A DNA stretch of 64,000 nucleotides from an uncultured Bacteroides sp. (GCF_963677715.1 NZ_OY782495.1:2470001-2534000); one strand, 5' to 3'. Shown: positions 44,301 to 52,579, numbered from the stretch's first letter. Notes: generated by a model from the letters alone, not told the origin. A program made the numbers and translations.

Positions 44301-44778
44301 TAGTGCCTTTTTCGAGCACATTGGCACCAATAATCGGGTCCCCTTTTACGTCAGTCACTGCACCTTTTATGCTTATTTTGTTTTGCTGAGCAGATAAGGA
44401 ATTTGCTTCATTCTTTGTGAGGACAATGTTTTGTCCTTCCATTATATACTTGATGTTCGTCCCATAGAATGCTTCATCGAGTACTTTCGCTACAGTTTTA
44501 TTTTCTGCGTGAACAGAAACAATGCGTTTTACATCTACATTTTTTTTGTTGTAGACGAACAGGTATTCTGTTTGGGCTTCAATCTGGGATAGTAATTCGC
44601 CCACATTCAGGTTAGAGTTTGTAATGCTTACTTTGGCATTCTGAGAGTATCCGTTTTCACAATAAGCCTGAAATGTTACAAACAGAAGAAGGAATGTTGT
44701 AATCTTCATAGTTAGTAATATTTGCTTAGAAACTAAACTTTTTGGGCAAAAAAGCCCTTTCATAGAAATTTTTCTCAT
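41392..44778 (-). CDS. SusC/RagA TonB-dependent transporter with STN signalling domain
   Basis: An 1128-residue outer-membrane importer. After a signal peptide (MKITTFLLLFVTFQAYC, from residue 24 of the longest frame) comes an STN domain (about 48-105, VSITNSNLNVGELLSQIEAQ), then a carboxypeptidase-regulatory-like domain (about 130-210, GDPIIGANVLEKGT), the plug (VVVTAMGIKRKEASL onward) and the 22-strand barrel ending FNIKLTF. The STN domain is what couples such receptors to a FecR anti-sigma factor, encoded just upstream. Nutrient arrival is thus expected to switch on the ECF sigma and susCD. The start could be ATG 44778 or a few codons later. Confidence 0.94.
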   Translation of the reverse strand: MRKISMKGLFCPKSLVSKQILLTMKITTFLLLFVTFQAYCENGYSQNAKVSITNSNLNVGELLSQIEAQTEYLFVYNKKNVDVKRIVSVHAENKTVAKVLDEAFYGTNIKYIMEGQNIVLTKNEANSLSAQQNKISIKGAVTDVKGDPIIGANVLEKGTTNGTITDIEGKFALEIDNAATIIVSYIGYKTQNITTNGRTNVNIKLEEESLVLDNVVVTAMGIKRKEASLTYSTQQVSGDELVRAKDPNLINALTGKTAGVQITKSSSGLGGSAKVSIRGSRSINGNNQPLYVIDGVPMLNSSNEQAATAIGGTADAGNRDGGDGISNLNPDDIESMSILKGASAAALYGSQAANGVILITTKKGKAGIQKVTFSSNLTVDHAVSLPEFQNHYAMDPEAKNSWGEAKQLKDYNNVDHFFQNGLTAINSVSLTNGNEKLQTYFSYANTTAKGIIEKNKMQKHNLNFRETANFFNDYLKLDANATLMTQTIKNRPTSGGYYMNPLVGLYGFPRGEDMAEYKNNFEVYDASRNMNVQNWYTSYQDMEQNPYWITNRVKSNDKRTRAIASLTANVKITDWLNIQARGTADYTHDQYAQKMYASTAPAIAGLNGRYIDLNHTETLYYGDVMAMINKKWNDFAINGAIGSSINSTTVNSLRLDSKTASLYYPNVFTVSNIKMTQSAYIDEQINQKRVLQSIFGTAQLGWKESLYLDLTARNDWSSTLAFTKQNSFFYPSVGLSWVLNNTVKLPKYISFGKVRASWSKVGNDLPLYISNTIAGSNDIIGAGGAIITYSQAPFDDLKPEMSTSYELGTEWKFFDYRLDFDFTYYKTNTKNQLFTLPSSAGAEYKYYMVNAGNIQNEGFEITLGGTPLMTKNFRWKTQFNFSTNSNKIIKLHPDLKTFVYGDEGFSSSYSMRLVEGGSFGDIYGKAFERDDKGNIVYTTDSDGDKIPNVIGEGNTIKVGNSSPDFMLSWSNTFTYKGFSLYFLLDGRFGGDVLSQTQAELDQRGASLATGKARDAGYVNLEGTQINPRKFYTAVSGRAGCTEYYMYDASNIRLRELSLSYSLPKTWLAKTNLVEDVQISLIGRNLFFISKDAPFDPDAVLSTGNDNQGIDVFGMPTTRSMGFNIKLTF

Positions 44779-44875
44779 ATCTTTGTCATGTGTTAAGTTA
44801 ATAAATTGATTAAGGTCGATTTTTGACTGTTTCGAATCGGAAAGTATGGGGGTACTTTCCGATTCTCTTTTCCTT
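44778..44875 (+). ncRNA. Candidate antisense RNA in the susC leader (DonS-like placement)
   Basis: On the plus strand TATCTTTG (44778-44785) matches the -7 promoter box and overlaps the susC start codon. About 50 nt downstream is a perfect 13 bp hairpin (GAATCGGAAAGTA at 44834-44846, TACTTTCCGATTC at 44853-44865, 6 nt loop) followed by TCTTTTCCTT. This predicts a transcript of about 80 nt, from near 44792 to 44874, fully antisense to the susC 5' leader. The hairpin has no T tail in the minus direction, so it is not a terminator for fecR. Position and size resemble the DonS antisense RNA of Bacteroides SusCD loci. A good -33 element is lacking. Confidence 0.5.
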
Positions 44876-44942
44876 ATAAAATGTTCGTTTATTTCTTCAT
44901 ACGCTTATCTTTAAGAGTTAGTATATATTTTGTTTTTGCTTG

Positions 44943-45881
44943 TTATTTAATGAAAATAGAATCTTTCTCATCGTTTATGCGGTAAGTGAATTTATGATCT
45001 TTTTGTATGACTTTAAGAATATGCTCCGGTCCGTCTTGTTCTTTGAATTTTCCTGTGCATCGATAGTCTAGTGCCTGAGTGTTATTTATGGTTACGCTGA
45101 TATTATAATATTTCTCCAGCTTGTCCAGTATTTCTTTGAATGAAGAATCGTCAAAGCAATAAAACCCTTCTTTCCACCTTAAATTATCGTAGGAGGTAAC
45201 TTTGCTTTTTTTGTGATAAGCTCCCCGTGCAGAAAATAATTCATTTTTTACTAAATGGGTGATCAGCTTGTCGCTGTTTGCGGGGTATATATCGACGAAT
45301 CCCTCGACCAGGGTTGTTTCAAATTCGTTAGATCCTTTATATGCACAGACATTAAAGGTTGTTCCCACAACCCTTACTTTGTTTGTTTCCGTGTTGACGT
45401 AGAATGGTATTTTCTTGTTTTTAGCTACTTCAAAATAGGCCTCTCCATCCAAATCTATCGTTCTTTCTTTACGGCCGAAGTCTGCTGCATAACTGATAGA
45501 AGATTTTGAATTTAGCCAGATTCTTGTTCCGTCAGGTAACGTAATTTGCGCCCGTTGTCCGGCAGGAACAGTCATTGTTTGTACGTGTGCAGTACTGCTG
45601 TATTGATGTTCATTTAAAAGGAGATAGGAACTCAGACAAATCAAGACTACCGCAGCAATTTGTATGCCCCATCTTATTATAGGGATGACACGTCTGTTTA
45701 TTTTTAGTCTGGTTTGTTGTTTCTTCTCAGAGAAAAGGGCTATGTCATACAATAGTCGTTCTTTTTGAAGAGTTTTATAATTATCATCCGACTCATTAAC
45801 CCATTTGAGGACTTCTCTTTCTTCTTTCTCGGAAGCATTTCCTTTAAAGTATCTGTATAATATGCTCTGATTCATATGCAA
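44943..45881 (-). CDS. FecR family anti-sigma factor
   Basis: A 312-residue single-pass inner-membrane protein. The cytoplasmic sigma-binding part spans about residues 1-68, the membrane helix about 70-88 (IIRWGIQIAAVVLICLSSYL), then the periplasmic FecR domain (about 105-210, VPAGQRAQITLPDGTRIWLN, GEAYFEV) and a C-terminal DUF4974 that contacts the STN domain of SusC (about 240-312, FDDSSFKEILDKLEKYYNI). It holds the ECF sigma factor inactive until the receptor signals. Gap to sigma gene 75 bp. Confidence 0.95.
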   Translation of the reverse strand: MHMNQSILYRYFKGNASEKEEREVLKWVNESDDNYKTLQKERLLYDIALFSEKKQQTRLKINRRVIPIIRWGIQIAAVVLICLSSYLLLNEHQYSSTAHVQTMTVPAGQRAQITLPDGTRIWLNSKSSISYAADFGRKERTIDLDGEAYFEVAKNKKIPFYVNTETNKVRVVGTTFNVCAYKGSNEFETTLVEGFVDIYPANSDKLITHLVKNELFSARGAYHKKSKVTSYDNLRWKEGFYCFDDSSFKEILDKLEKYYNISVTINNTQALDYRCTGKFKEQDGPEHILKVIQKDHKFTYRINDEKDSIFIK

Positions 45882-45956
45882 CTGGATGTATATATAATGA
45901 TGTTTTATATATAACAGGTTGAATGAGAATAACCCTAATAAGAAAATGAATATTTT

Positions 45957-46517
45957 TTAGAAAAAGAAGGAGACGAGGTAATCTTTTAATTCGTGGCGAA
46001 GTACTTTAAGCACTTTTGTAATGTGAAATTCGACACTCTTGATTGATATGCCAAATTGTTCTGCTATCTTTTTGTTTGATGTGTTTTCGAAATGGCTCAT
46101 TAAAAAAATCCGTTTGCTCTGTTCCGGCACATGTTCAAGCGCCTTTCTCACGATGCTTTGTATTTCGGTGTTAAAGATCATGTCCGGTTCACAGGCCTTC
46201 AGTGTAGAGATTCGTAGAGATAGTTCTCTTTGGCTATGAGAACTGATGTTCTCTTCGGCGCGCATGCGTACTTGCTGGTGTGCCAGGTAGTTAAGAGCTT
46301 TGTTCTTGATAATAGTCAGTAGTAATTTTCTGGGGTTAGCATCTTCCTCCCACAATTTGTAGTTATCCCAAAGAGCCATCATTGCTTCCATCAAAATGTC
46401 TTCTGCGACTGTTTTGCTTCTTGTATATGAGTAAGCGAATGATAGAAATTTAGTCTGATTTTCTTCGAAAAAACGAGAAAATAGCGTTAGATTATAAGAA
46501 TCATTGGATTCAGACAT
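45957..46517 (-). CDS. ECF-type RNA polymerase sigma-70 factor
   Basis: A 186-residue extracytoplasmic-function sigma factor. Region 2 lies at about residues 18-85 (FLSFAYSYTRSKTVAEDIL, LWDNYKLW) and region 4 at about 125-178 with its HTH (NKKIAEQFGISIKSVEFHIT). It heads the locus sigma-fecR-susC-susD. It belongs to the Bacteroidetes ECF group paired with FecR, and should transcribe susCD when released. Its own promoter was not recognised. Confidence 0.95.
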   Translation of the reverse strand: MSESNDSYNLTLFSRFFEENQTKFLSFAYSYTRSKTVAEDILMEAMMALWDNYKLWEEDANPRKLLLTIIKNKALNYLAHQQVRMRAEENISSHSQRELSLRISTLKACEPDMIFNTEIQSIVRKALEHVPEQSKRIFLMSHFENTSNKKIAEQFGISIKSVEFHITKVLKVLRHELKDYLVSFFF

Positions 46518-46624
46518 TAAGATCGTTTTTTTTTAAGAGATTTTTTCTTTTCTTGTGGCAAAGAAACATATCCTTTTTTGGAAAGCCAAGCTTTATGTCG
46601 GTTTTTTTATTTTTGAATATAAAA

Positions 46625-46660
46625 ATAGCCTGATTACATATCGATATGTAGTCAGGCTAT
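46625..46660 (-). terminator. Terminator of pnp
   Basis: An 18 bp palindromic stem with no true loop (arms 46625-46642 and 46643-46660; one mismatch; ATAGCCTGA ... TCAGGCTAT). On the minus strand it is followed by TTTTTATATTC, so it would end the pnp transcript. Confidence 0.8.
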
Positions 46661-46691
46661 AGAATAACTAATATGTTGCTTACGACCTTTT

Positions 46692-48809
46692 TTAAGGACG
46701 TGGAAGTAACACCTTTCTTGAAAGTTTGAATTTACCCGTTTTCGGATCAATATCAATTAACTTCACTTCAATTTCGTCTCCTTCTTTGATTCCGGCTTCT
46801 TCTACAGTTTCAAGACGTTTCCAGTCCATTTCTGAAATATGGAGTAATCCGTCTTTTCCAGGAAGAAACTCGATGAATGCACCGTATGGCATAATAGAGC
46901 GAACTTTTCCTTTGTATACTTCATTGATTTCTGGCACAGATACAATACCCTTAATGATGCGTATTGCACTTTCAATTGCTTGTTTGTTTGTACCTGCTAT
47001 CTCGATTCGGCCTATGCCATCAACTTCTTCTATAGTGATAGTAGCTCCGGTCTCTTCTTGCATTCCCTGAATAATCTTTCCACCAGGGCCTATTATAGCT
47101 CCGATAAATTCTTTAGGAATAGTCAATGTTTCGATGCGGGGAGCATGGTCTTTCATTTCAGCACGAGGCTCTTGAATTGTTTCCAATATTTTTCCAAGTA
47201 TGTGCATACGGCCTTCTTTTGCCTGATTCAGAGCGCGCTCCAAAATATCAAAAGATAAACCATCTACTTTGATATCCATCTGAGTAGCGGTGATACCATC
47301 TTTTGTTCCGGTAACTTTAAAGTCCATATCTCCAAGATGATCTTCATCGCCAAGAATGTCAGAAAGTACTGCATATTTTTCCTCTCCGGCGTTTTTGATT
47401 AAACCCATTGCGATTCCGGATACTGGCTTCTTTATCTTAACACCTGCATCCATTAAGGCCAATGTTCCGGCACAAACAGTAGCCATAGAAGAAGATCCGT
47501 TTGATTCCAAGATATCCGATACTACACGTACAACATAAGGATAATTGGCGGGGATCATTTTCTTAAGAGCTCTGTGGGCAAGATTTCCGTGTCCTATCTC
47601 GCGACGGCCTACACCACGTTGGGCTTTAGCTTCGCCTGTAGAGAAAGGAGGAAAGTTATAATGCAATAAAAAACGTTCTTTACCATGAAACAATACATCG
47701 TCTATGGTCTTTTCGTCTAATTTGGTTCCCAATGTCACGGAAGTAAGTGATTGGGTTTCTCCACGCGTGAAGATAGCCGATCCGTGAGGTCCCGGTAGGT
47801 AACCGATCTCGCTCCAGATAGGACGAATCTCAGTTGTCTTGCGTCCGTCAAGACGTTTGCCTTCGTCTAAAATGCAACGGCGCATTGCTTCTTTTTCGAC
47901 GTCGTGATAATAACGGTCAATTAAGGCTTTCTTTTCAGTTAGTTCTTCTTCGCTAAGAGTTGCTTTGAATTCTTCGCAAATAGCTTTGAAGGCATCTTCG
48001 CGTTCATGCTTATTCTTATTGCCGGATTCTGCAACAGCATAAGCTTTTGCATAGCAGGCATTGTGAACGGCTGTGCGAAGTTCCTCGTCGTTAACTTCAT
48101 GACAATATTCACGTTTTACTGCTTTTTTAACTTCTTCAGTTAGCTCCATTTGAACTTTGCAGTGAACCTTAATTGCTTCATGAGCAACCTTCATTGCTTC
48201 CAGTAAATCAGCTTCAGAAACTTCGTTCATTTCGCCTTCTACCATCATAATGTTCTCATAGGTAGCTGCTACCATGATGTCCATATCGGCCTTTGCCAAT
48301 TGTTCAAAAGAAGGATCGATTACATATTTGCCATCAATACGTGCTACACGTACTTCTGATATGGGGCCATTAAAAGGAATGTCTGAAACAGCCAGTGCAG
48401 CGGAAGCTGCGAGTCCTGCCAGAGCATCCGGCATATCAATACCGTCAGCTGAAAAGAGGATAATGTTTACATATACCTCGGCGTGGTAATTATCAGGAAA
48501 TAAAGGACGGAGCGCTCGGTCGACAAGGCGGCAGGTGAGAATTTCATTATCAGAAGCTCTTCCTTCTCTTTTTGTAAAACCGCCGGGGAAGCGACCAAAG
48601 GCTGCGTATTTTTCTTTATACTCTACCTGCAAAGGCATGAAATCTGTTCCGGGAACTGCATCTTTAGCGGCACAAACAGTTGCAAGCAGCATGGTATTTC
48701 CCATACGCAGCATGACGGATCCGTCTGCCTGTTTTGCCAATTTTCCCGTTTCGAGTGTGATGGTTCTGCCATCTCCCAACTCGATCGTCTTAACAATTGG
48801 GTTAATCAT
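46692..48809 (-). CDS. pnp: Polyribonucleotide nucleotidyltransferase
   Basis: A 705-residue phosphorolytic 3'-5' exoribonuclease (PNPase). Two RNase PH domains (about 10-230 and 315-545) flank a helical linker; the second contains the catalytic [19 protein letters not shown] domain ([16 protein letters not shown], about 565) and an S1 domain ([18 protein letters not shown], about 625-700) follow. The frame extends 20 codons further up, but [16 protein letters not shown] at 48809 is the standard start, and the -7 box TATCTTTG at 48857-48850 lies inside the extension. Confidence 0.96.
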   Translation of the reverse strand: MINPIVKTIELGDGRTITLETGKLAKQADGSVMLRMGNTMLLATVCAAKDAVPGTDFMPLQVEYKEKYAAFGRFPGGFTKREGRASDNEILTCRLVDRALRPLFPDNYHAEVYVNIILFSADGIDMPDALAGLAASAALAVSDIPFNGPISEVRVARIDGKYVIDPSFEQLAKADMDIMVAATYENIMMVEGEMNEVSEADLLEAMKVAHEAIKVHCKVQMELTEEVKKAVKREYCHEVNDEELRTAVHNACYAKAYAVAESGNKNKHEREDAFKAICEEFKATLSEEELTEKKALIDRYYHDVEKEAMRRCILDEGKRLDGRKTTEIRPIWSEIGYLPGPHGSAIFTRGETQSLTSVTLGTKLDEKTIDDVLFHGKERFLLHYNFPPFSTGEAKAQRGVGRREIGHGNLAHRALKKMIPANYPYVVRVVSDILESNGSSSMATVCAGTLALMDAGVKIKKPVSGIAMGLIKNAGEEKYAVLSDILGDEDHLGDMDFKVTGTKDGITATQMDIKVDGLSFDILERALNQAKEGRMHILGKILETIQEPRAEMKDHAPRIETLTIPKEFIGAIIGPGGKIIQGMQEETGATITIEEVDGIGRIEIAGTNKQAIESAIRIIKGIVSVPEINEVYKGKVRSIMPYGAFIEFLPGKDGLLHISEMDWKRLETVEEAGIKEGDEIEVKLIDIDPKTGKFKLSRKVLLPRP

Positions 48810-48849
48810 AAAAATTGTTTTATCTATATCTTTTCTTTCAAAATTCGTG

Positions 48850-48857
48850 CAAAGATA
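48850..48857 (-). promoter_or_regulatory. -7 box of pnp
   Basis: TATCTTTG on the minus strand about 40 bp before the chosen pnp start. It rules out the longer upstream frame. Confidence 0.55.
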
Positions 48858-48949
48858 TACATTTATCATTCTAATATGGTGAAAATGAGATAAAAAGTCG
48901 TTTTTTATTTGGTTTTTTCATTTTAAGAGTGAAGAAGCATGCAAAAAGC

Positions 48950-48979
48950 TTTGACTAGTCTTGAAAAGACGTATATTTG
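48950..48979 (+). promoter_or_regulatory. Promoter of thioredoxin-fold lipoprotein gene
   Basis: TTTG at 48950-48953 and TATATTTG at 48972-48979 with an 18 bp spacer; the start codon follows 25 bp later. Confidence 0.65.
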
Positions 48980-49004
48980 CAAATTGAAAATAATAAGCAT
49001 CAAT

Positions 49005-50156
49005 ATGAAGAAAGTATCTTTGGTAATTCTTGCAATACTGGTTTTTAGTTCTTGCAATTCTGGCCCTAAATTTAATGTAAAAGGAAGTGTTTCCGGAGCT
49101 GCCGGGAAAACTCTTTATTTTGAAGCCTCCGGTCTTGAGGGTATCGTAACCCTTGATTCTTTAAAACTGAAAAAGGATGGTGCGTTTAGTTTTAGAGGGC
49201 TTCGTCCCGAATCTCCTGAATTTTATCGTTTGAGAATAGGTGAGAAGGTGATTAATTTATCTATTGACTCTATCGAAACGGTGTCAATCGCTGCTCCTTA
49301 TGCCACTTTTTCTACGTCTTATTCGATTAAAGGATCTGATAATTGCGCAAAAATCAAGGAACTTACGTTGAAGCAAAATAAACTACAAGCGGATGTAGAT
49401 GTCTTGACTAAATCGGCTCGGGCAGGGATAGTAACCAATGATGTTTTTGAGGACAGTCTGGCTGTTCTATTAAAAAGATATAAAGACGATGTGAAAATTA
49501 ATTATATCTTTGCTGCGCCCAATACTGCTGCGGCTTATTTCGCTCTGTTTCAGAAACTTAATAACTATTTAATTTTTGATCCATTAAACAACAAGGAGGA
49601 TATTAAATGTTTTGCAGCTGTAGCGACCAGCCTTAGTAACTCCTATCCACATGCTGATCGTTCGGAAAATTTATATAATATTGTTATTAAAGGGATGAAA
49701 AACACCCGTACACCCCGACAAACTACGCTAGAGATTCCTCAAGACAAAATATCAGAAACGGGTATAATTGATATTGCATTGCGAGATCTGAAAGGCAATG
49801 TACGTAAAATCAGTGATTTGAAAGGGAAAGTTGTCTTATTAGACTTTACTATTTATCAGAGTGCCGTTTCCGCTTCTCATGATTTCACTTTGCGTGATCT
49901 TTATAAAAAATATGCATCTCAAGGCCTTGAAATTTATCAGGTCTCTCTCGATGCAGATGAACATTTTTGGAAAACATCTGTAGATAATTTGCCTTGGATT
50001 TGCGTACGGGATGCAAATGGCATTTATTCTACGATAGCTAAAATGTACAATGTAAAACAAGTACCTTCTTATTTCCTTATTAACAGGAAGAACGAGCTTA
50101 GTGCTCGCGGAGAAGACCTGAAAGATATGGATACTGCGGTTAAGGCATTGCTCTAA
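49005..50156 (+). CDS. Thioredoxin-fold lipoprotein (DUF4369 plus AhpC/TSA-like domain) without CxxC
   Basis: A 383-residue lipoprotein with lipobox LVFSSC (Cys 17). The N-terminal part (about 20-125) is a DUF4369-like beta domain (FNVKGSVSGAAGKTLYFEA). The C-terminal part (about 250-383) has the thioredoxin/peroxiredoxin-like strand order LKGKVVLLDFTIYQ ... YNVKQVPSYFLINRK with the cis-Pro intact. Where related proteins have WASWCxPC, this one reads FTIYQSAVSASHDF, with no redox cysteines. It therefore cannot be an ordinary disulfide reductase; a binding or structural role is likely. MKKVSLVIL at 49005 is the start because the promoter lies inside the longer frame. Confidence 0.85.
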   Translation: MKKVSLVILAILVFSSCNSGPKFNVKGSVSGAAGKTLYFEASGLEGIVTLDSLKLKKDGAFSFRGLRPESPEFYRLRIGEKVINLSIDSIETVSIAAPYATFSTSYSIKGSDNCAKIKELTLKQNKLQADVDVLTKSARAGIVTNDVFEDSLAVLLKRYKDDVKINYIFAAPNTAAAYFALFQKLNNYLIFDPLNNKEDIKCFAAVATSLSNSYPHADRSENLYNIVIKGMKNTRTPRQTTLEIPQDKISETGIIDIALRDLKGNVRKISDLKGKVVLLDFTIYQSAVSASHDFTLRDLYKKYASQGLEIYQVSLDADEHFWKTSVDNLPWICVRDANGIYSTIAKMYNVKQVPSYFLINRKNELSARGEDLKDMDTAVKALL

Positions 50157-50211
50157 ACCGCTATAAATGAGAATGTTTTATAGAAATATGTTACATAGCA
50201 TTCGTTTTTGC

Positions 50212-50242
50212 TTGACACTTATCATTTAAATTCTTATATTTG
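50212..50242 (+). promoter_or_regulatory. Promoter of greA
   Basis: TTG (50212-50214) and TATATTTG (50235-50242) with a 20 bp spacer predict a transcription start near 50249 and a leader of about 90 nt. Confidence 0.65.
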
Positions 50243-50265
50243 CACAAGAAAAGAACTATAGAGGG

Positions 50266-50298
50266 TTCCAACATAATTCATGTTGGAATTCTTTTTTG
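50266..50298 (+). terminator. Terminator-like hairpin in the greA leader
   Basis: A 9 bp stem TTCCAACAT/ATGTTGGAA (50266-50274 with 50280-50288) with a 5 nt loop is followed by TTCTTTTTTG. It sits between the greA promoter and the greA start codon, so a fraction of transcripts may end here as a short leader RNA of about 50 nt. Confidence 0.6.
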
Positions 50299-50340
50299 TT
50301 TTATACATAGCTGTTTGTAAAATTAAAAAGGAGAAATATC

Positions 50341-50805
50341 ATGGCTTATATGTCTGAAGAAGGTTACAAGAAACTGGTTGAAGAACTTAGAGTGTTGGAG
50401 ACTGTGAATCGTCCTGAGATGTCAAGGCAGATAGCAGAAGCACGGGATAAAGGAGATTTATCTGAAAATGCGGAGTACGATGCAGCTAAAGAAGCGCAGG
50501 GCTTGTTGGAGATGAAAATCAATAGGATAAAGGCTATTGTTGCTGATGCGAAGATTATAGATGAATCAAAGTTAAGCACAGACTCAGTGCAAATACTCAG
50601 CAAGGTTGAATTGAAGAATGTAAAAAACAATTCAAGGATGGTTTATACTATTGTGTCTGAAAGTGAGGCTAACCTGAAAGAAGGGAAAATGTCCGTAAGT
50701 ACGCCTATTGCACAAGGTCTACTTGGGAAAAAAGTGGGTGATGTTGCTGAAATTCAGGTTCCACAGGGTAGGATAAGTCTTGAAATAATGAGCATCTCGT
50801 TTTAA
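50341..50805 (+). CDS. greA: Transcription elongation factor GreA
   Basis: A 154-residue factor that rescues backtracked RNA polymerase. The N-terminal coiled coil (about 1-75) has the tip residues in ARDKGDLSENAEYDAAKEAQ and the C-terminal FKBP-like domain includes STPIAQGLLGKKVGDVAEIQVP. Length is normal. Unusually for this genome, a strong purine-rich AAAAAGGAGAAA lies 6 bp before the ATG. The leader carries a terminator-like hairpin, and an intrinsic terminator follows the gene. Confidence 0.97.
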   Translation: MAYMSEEGYKKLVEELRVLETVNRPEMSRQIAEARDKGDLSENAEYDAAKEAQGLLEMKINRIKAIVADAKIIDESKLSTDSVQILSKVELKNVKNNSRMVYTIVSESEANLKEGKMSVSTPIAQGLLGKKVGDVAEIQVPQGRISLEIMSISF

Positions 50806-50816
50806 ACAGGAGTTTT

Positions 50817-50851
50817 AAGGTTGAAAACAATATTAGATTTCAGCCTTTTTT
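50817..50851 (+). terminator. Intrinsic terminator of greA
   Basis: A 10 bp stem AAGGTTGAAA/TTTCAGCCTT with one G-T pair and an 11 nt loop, followed by a T run (CCTTTTTTA). Confidence 0.85.
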
Positions 50852-50901
50852 ACTATATAGTACCGTTGTAATTTGTTCTGTCTCATGAAAATAAAAAGGT
50901 T

Positions 50902-51306
50902 ATGGCAACTATCTTTAGCAAAATTATAGCAGGTGAAATTCCTTGTTACAAGGTAGCAGAGAATGATAAATTCTTTGCGTTTCTTGATATTAACCCTTTA
51001 GTGAAAGGACATACGCTTGTGGTGCCCAAGCAGGAAATTGATTATATTTTTGATTTGGCTGATGCAGATCTTGCTGCAATGCATGTTTTTGCTAAAAACA
51101 TCTCTCGGGCAATTGAATTAGCTATACCTTGCAAACGTGTGGGGGTAGCGGTTATGGGGCTTGAGGTTCCGCATGCTCATATTCATTTGATTCCTATTAA
51201 CAAAGAATCGGATATGATCATCTCTAATCCTAAATTAAAACTAACAGATCAAGATTTTGCAACTATTGCAGAATCAATACATGAGGCTTGGTTAGGATTA
51301 GACTAG
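50902..51306 (+). CDS. HIT family protein (histidine triad nucleotide hydrolase)
   Basis: A 134-residue HIT protein. The histidine triad is PHAHIHLIPIN near residues 90-100, and the start TIFSKIIAGEIPCYKVAEND with DINPLVKGHTLVVPK is the standard Hint/HinT-type pattern. These enzymes hydrolyse nucleoside phosphoramidates or dinucleotides; the physiological substrate is not fixed. Closed by a bidirectional terminator. Confidence 0.93.
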   Translation: MATIFSKIIAGEIPCYKVAENDKFFAFLDINPLVKGHTLVVPKQEIDYIFDLADADLAAMHVFAKNISRAIELAIPCKRVGVAVMGLEVPHAHIHLIPINKESDMIISNPKLKLTDQDFATIAESIHEAWLGLD

Positions 51307-51331
51307 AAAGAAATTATCTTATATATAACAT

Positions 51332-51370
51332 AAAAAGAGCCCTTTTCAATTATAGAAAAGGGCTCTTTTT
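51332..51370. terminator. Bidirectional terminator between HIT gene and manC
   Basis: A perfect 16 bp stem (AAAAAGAGCCCTTTTC / GAAAAGGGCTCTTTTT) with a 7 nt loop; T runs are built into both arms. It serves both convergent genes. Confidence 0.92.
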
Positions 51371-51390
51371 ATTGTTCCCGGAAGAGTTGA

Positions 51391-52473
51391 CTAAATATAA
51401 TCTTCTCCGAGTTTTATTTGTACGTCATTAACGTATTTGCGGATGGCGTGTTCTTCGTCTTTCTTGCAGATGAGCAGCACATTGTCTGATTCTGCTATTA
51501 GATATCCTTCAAGGCCTTCAATTACTGCTAGTTTTCCTTCGGGTAGAGCTATGATGTTATCCTTGCCGTCGTATATGAGCGATTGGCATTTTAGAATAAC
51601 ATTTTTGTTCATGTCTTTCGGGGATAAGTCGTATAAGGAACCCCATGTACCCAGATCAGACCATCCGAAATCACCCAGAGAAACATATACATTGTCTGCT
51701 TTTTCCATTATTCCGAAATCAATGGACACATTTGGACAAGCAGGAAAATTCTCATCAATAAAGGCTTTCTCGGATTGCGTACCGTATGCTTCATTTCCCA
51801 GTTCTAAGTTTTCAGCCAATTCCGGCAGGAGTTCTTGCACTGCTTTAATAATTGTGTTTACATTCCATATAAATAACCCGGAATTCCAATAAAATTCTCC
51901 GCTTTCAAGAAACACTTTGGCTAGTTCTAATTCGGGCTTTTCTGTGAATGTTTTTACTTTATAGAAATCGGTTGATTCTTTTTCGGCTATTTGTATGTAT
52001 CCATATCCGGTTTCCGGCCTGTTAGGTTTAATGCCGAGAGTAAGAAGTTTGTCTGAATGGGATACGAAATCTAATCCTTTTTTTATAGATTCGAGAAATT
52101 CTCCTTCTTTCAATATCAGATGATCGGAGGGAGCTACGACAATATTGGCTTTTGGATTCAATGCCCTGATGTGGTAGGCTGCCCATGCGATACAGGGTGC
52201 GGTGTTTCTTCTTGTAGGTTCTAGTAAAATTTGGTCGGCTTTTAAACCGGGAAGTTGTTCTTTCACCAAGTCGGCGTACATGTCATTGGTTACAATGAAA
52301 ATATTTTCTACTGGAATTACTTTATTAAACCTGTCAAAGGTTTGTTGTAACAGTGACCGTCCTGTACCAAAAAAATCCAGAAATTGCTTGGGAAGTGTTT
52401 TGCGACTAAAAGGCCAGAATCGGCTACCAATACCTCCACCCATTATCACACAATAATTATCTTTATTTGTCAT
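51391..52473 (-). CDS. manC: Mannose-1-phosphate guanylyltransferase
   Basis: A 360-residue nucleotidyltransferase that makes GDP-mannose from mannose-1-phosphate and GTP, feeding capsule and glycoprotein synthesis and GDP-fucose. The signature MGGGIGSRFWPFSRKTLPKQ (about 11-30) and the later FTEKPELELA and FYWNSGLFIWN motifs are intact. It lacks the C-terminal isomerase domain of bifunctional enzymes, as normal for Bacteroidetes. It stands alone with no capsule genes next to it. Confidence 0.93.
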   Translation of the reverse strand: MTNKDNYCVIMGGGIGSRFWPFSRKTLPKQFLDFFGTGRSLLQQTFDRFNKVIPVENIFIVTNDMYADLVKEQLPGLKADQILLEPTRRNTAPCIAWAAYHIRALNPKANIVVAPSDHLILKEGEFLESIKKGLDFVSHSDKLLTLGIKPNRPETGYGYIQIAEKESTDFYKVKTFTEKPELELAKVFLESGEFYWNSGLFIWNVNTIIKAVQELLPELAENLELGNEAYGTQSEKAFIDENFPACPNVSIDFGIMEKADNVYVSLGDFGWSDLGTWGSLYDLSPKDMNKNVILKCQSLIYDGKDNIIALPEGKLAVIEGLEGYLIAESDNVLLICKKDEEHAIRKYVNDVQIKLGEDYI

Positions 52474-52579
52474 GATATTGACTATTTTAAAAGTTTCTGC
52501 TAATGTAGGATTAATTTTATTAATTCGGAAAATTCATTGTGTGTTTTATTGTTTTAGAGCTGTTTTTCTTGCCATTCTC

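Noticed and set aside
44834..44865. Hairpin between fecR and susC as a terminator of fecR
   Set aside because: On the minus strand the hairpin is followed by GAAACAGTC, with no T run; the T-rich tail is on the plus strand.
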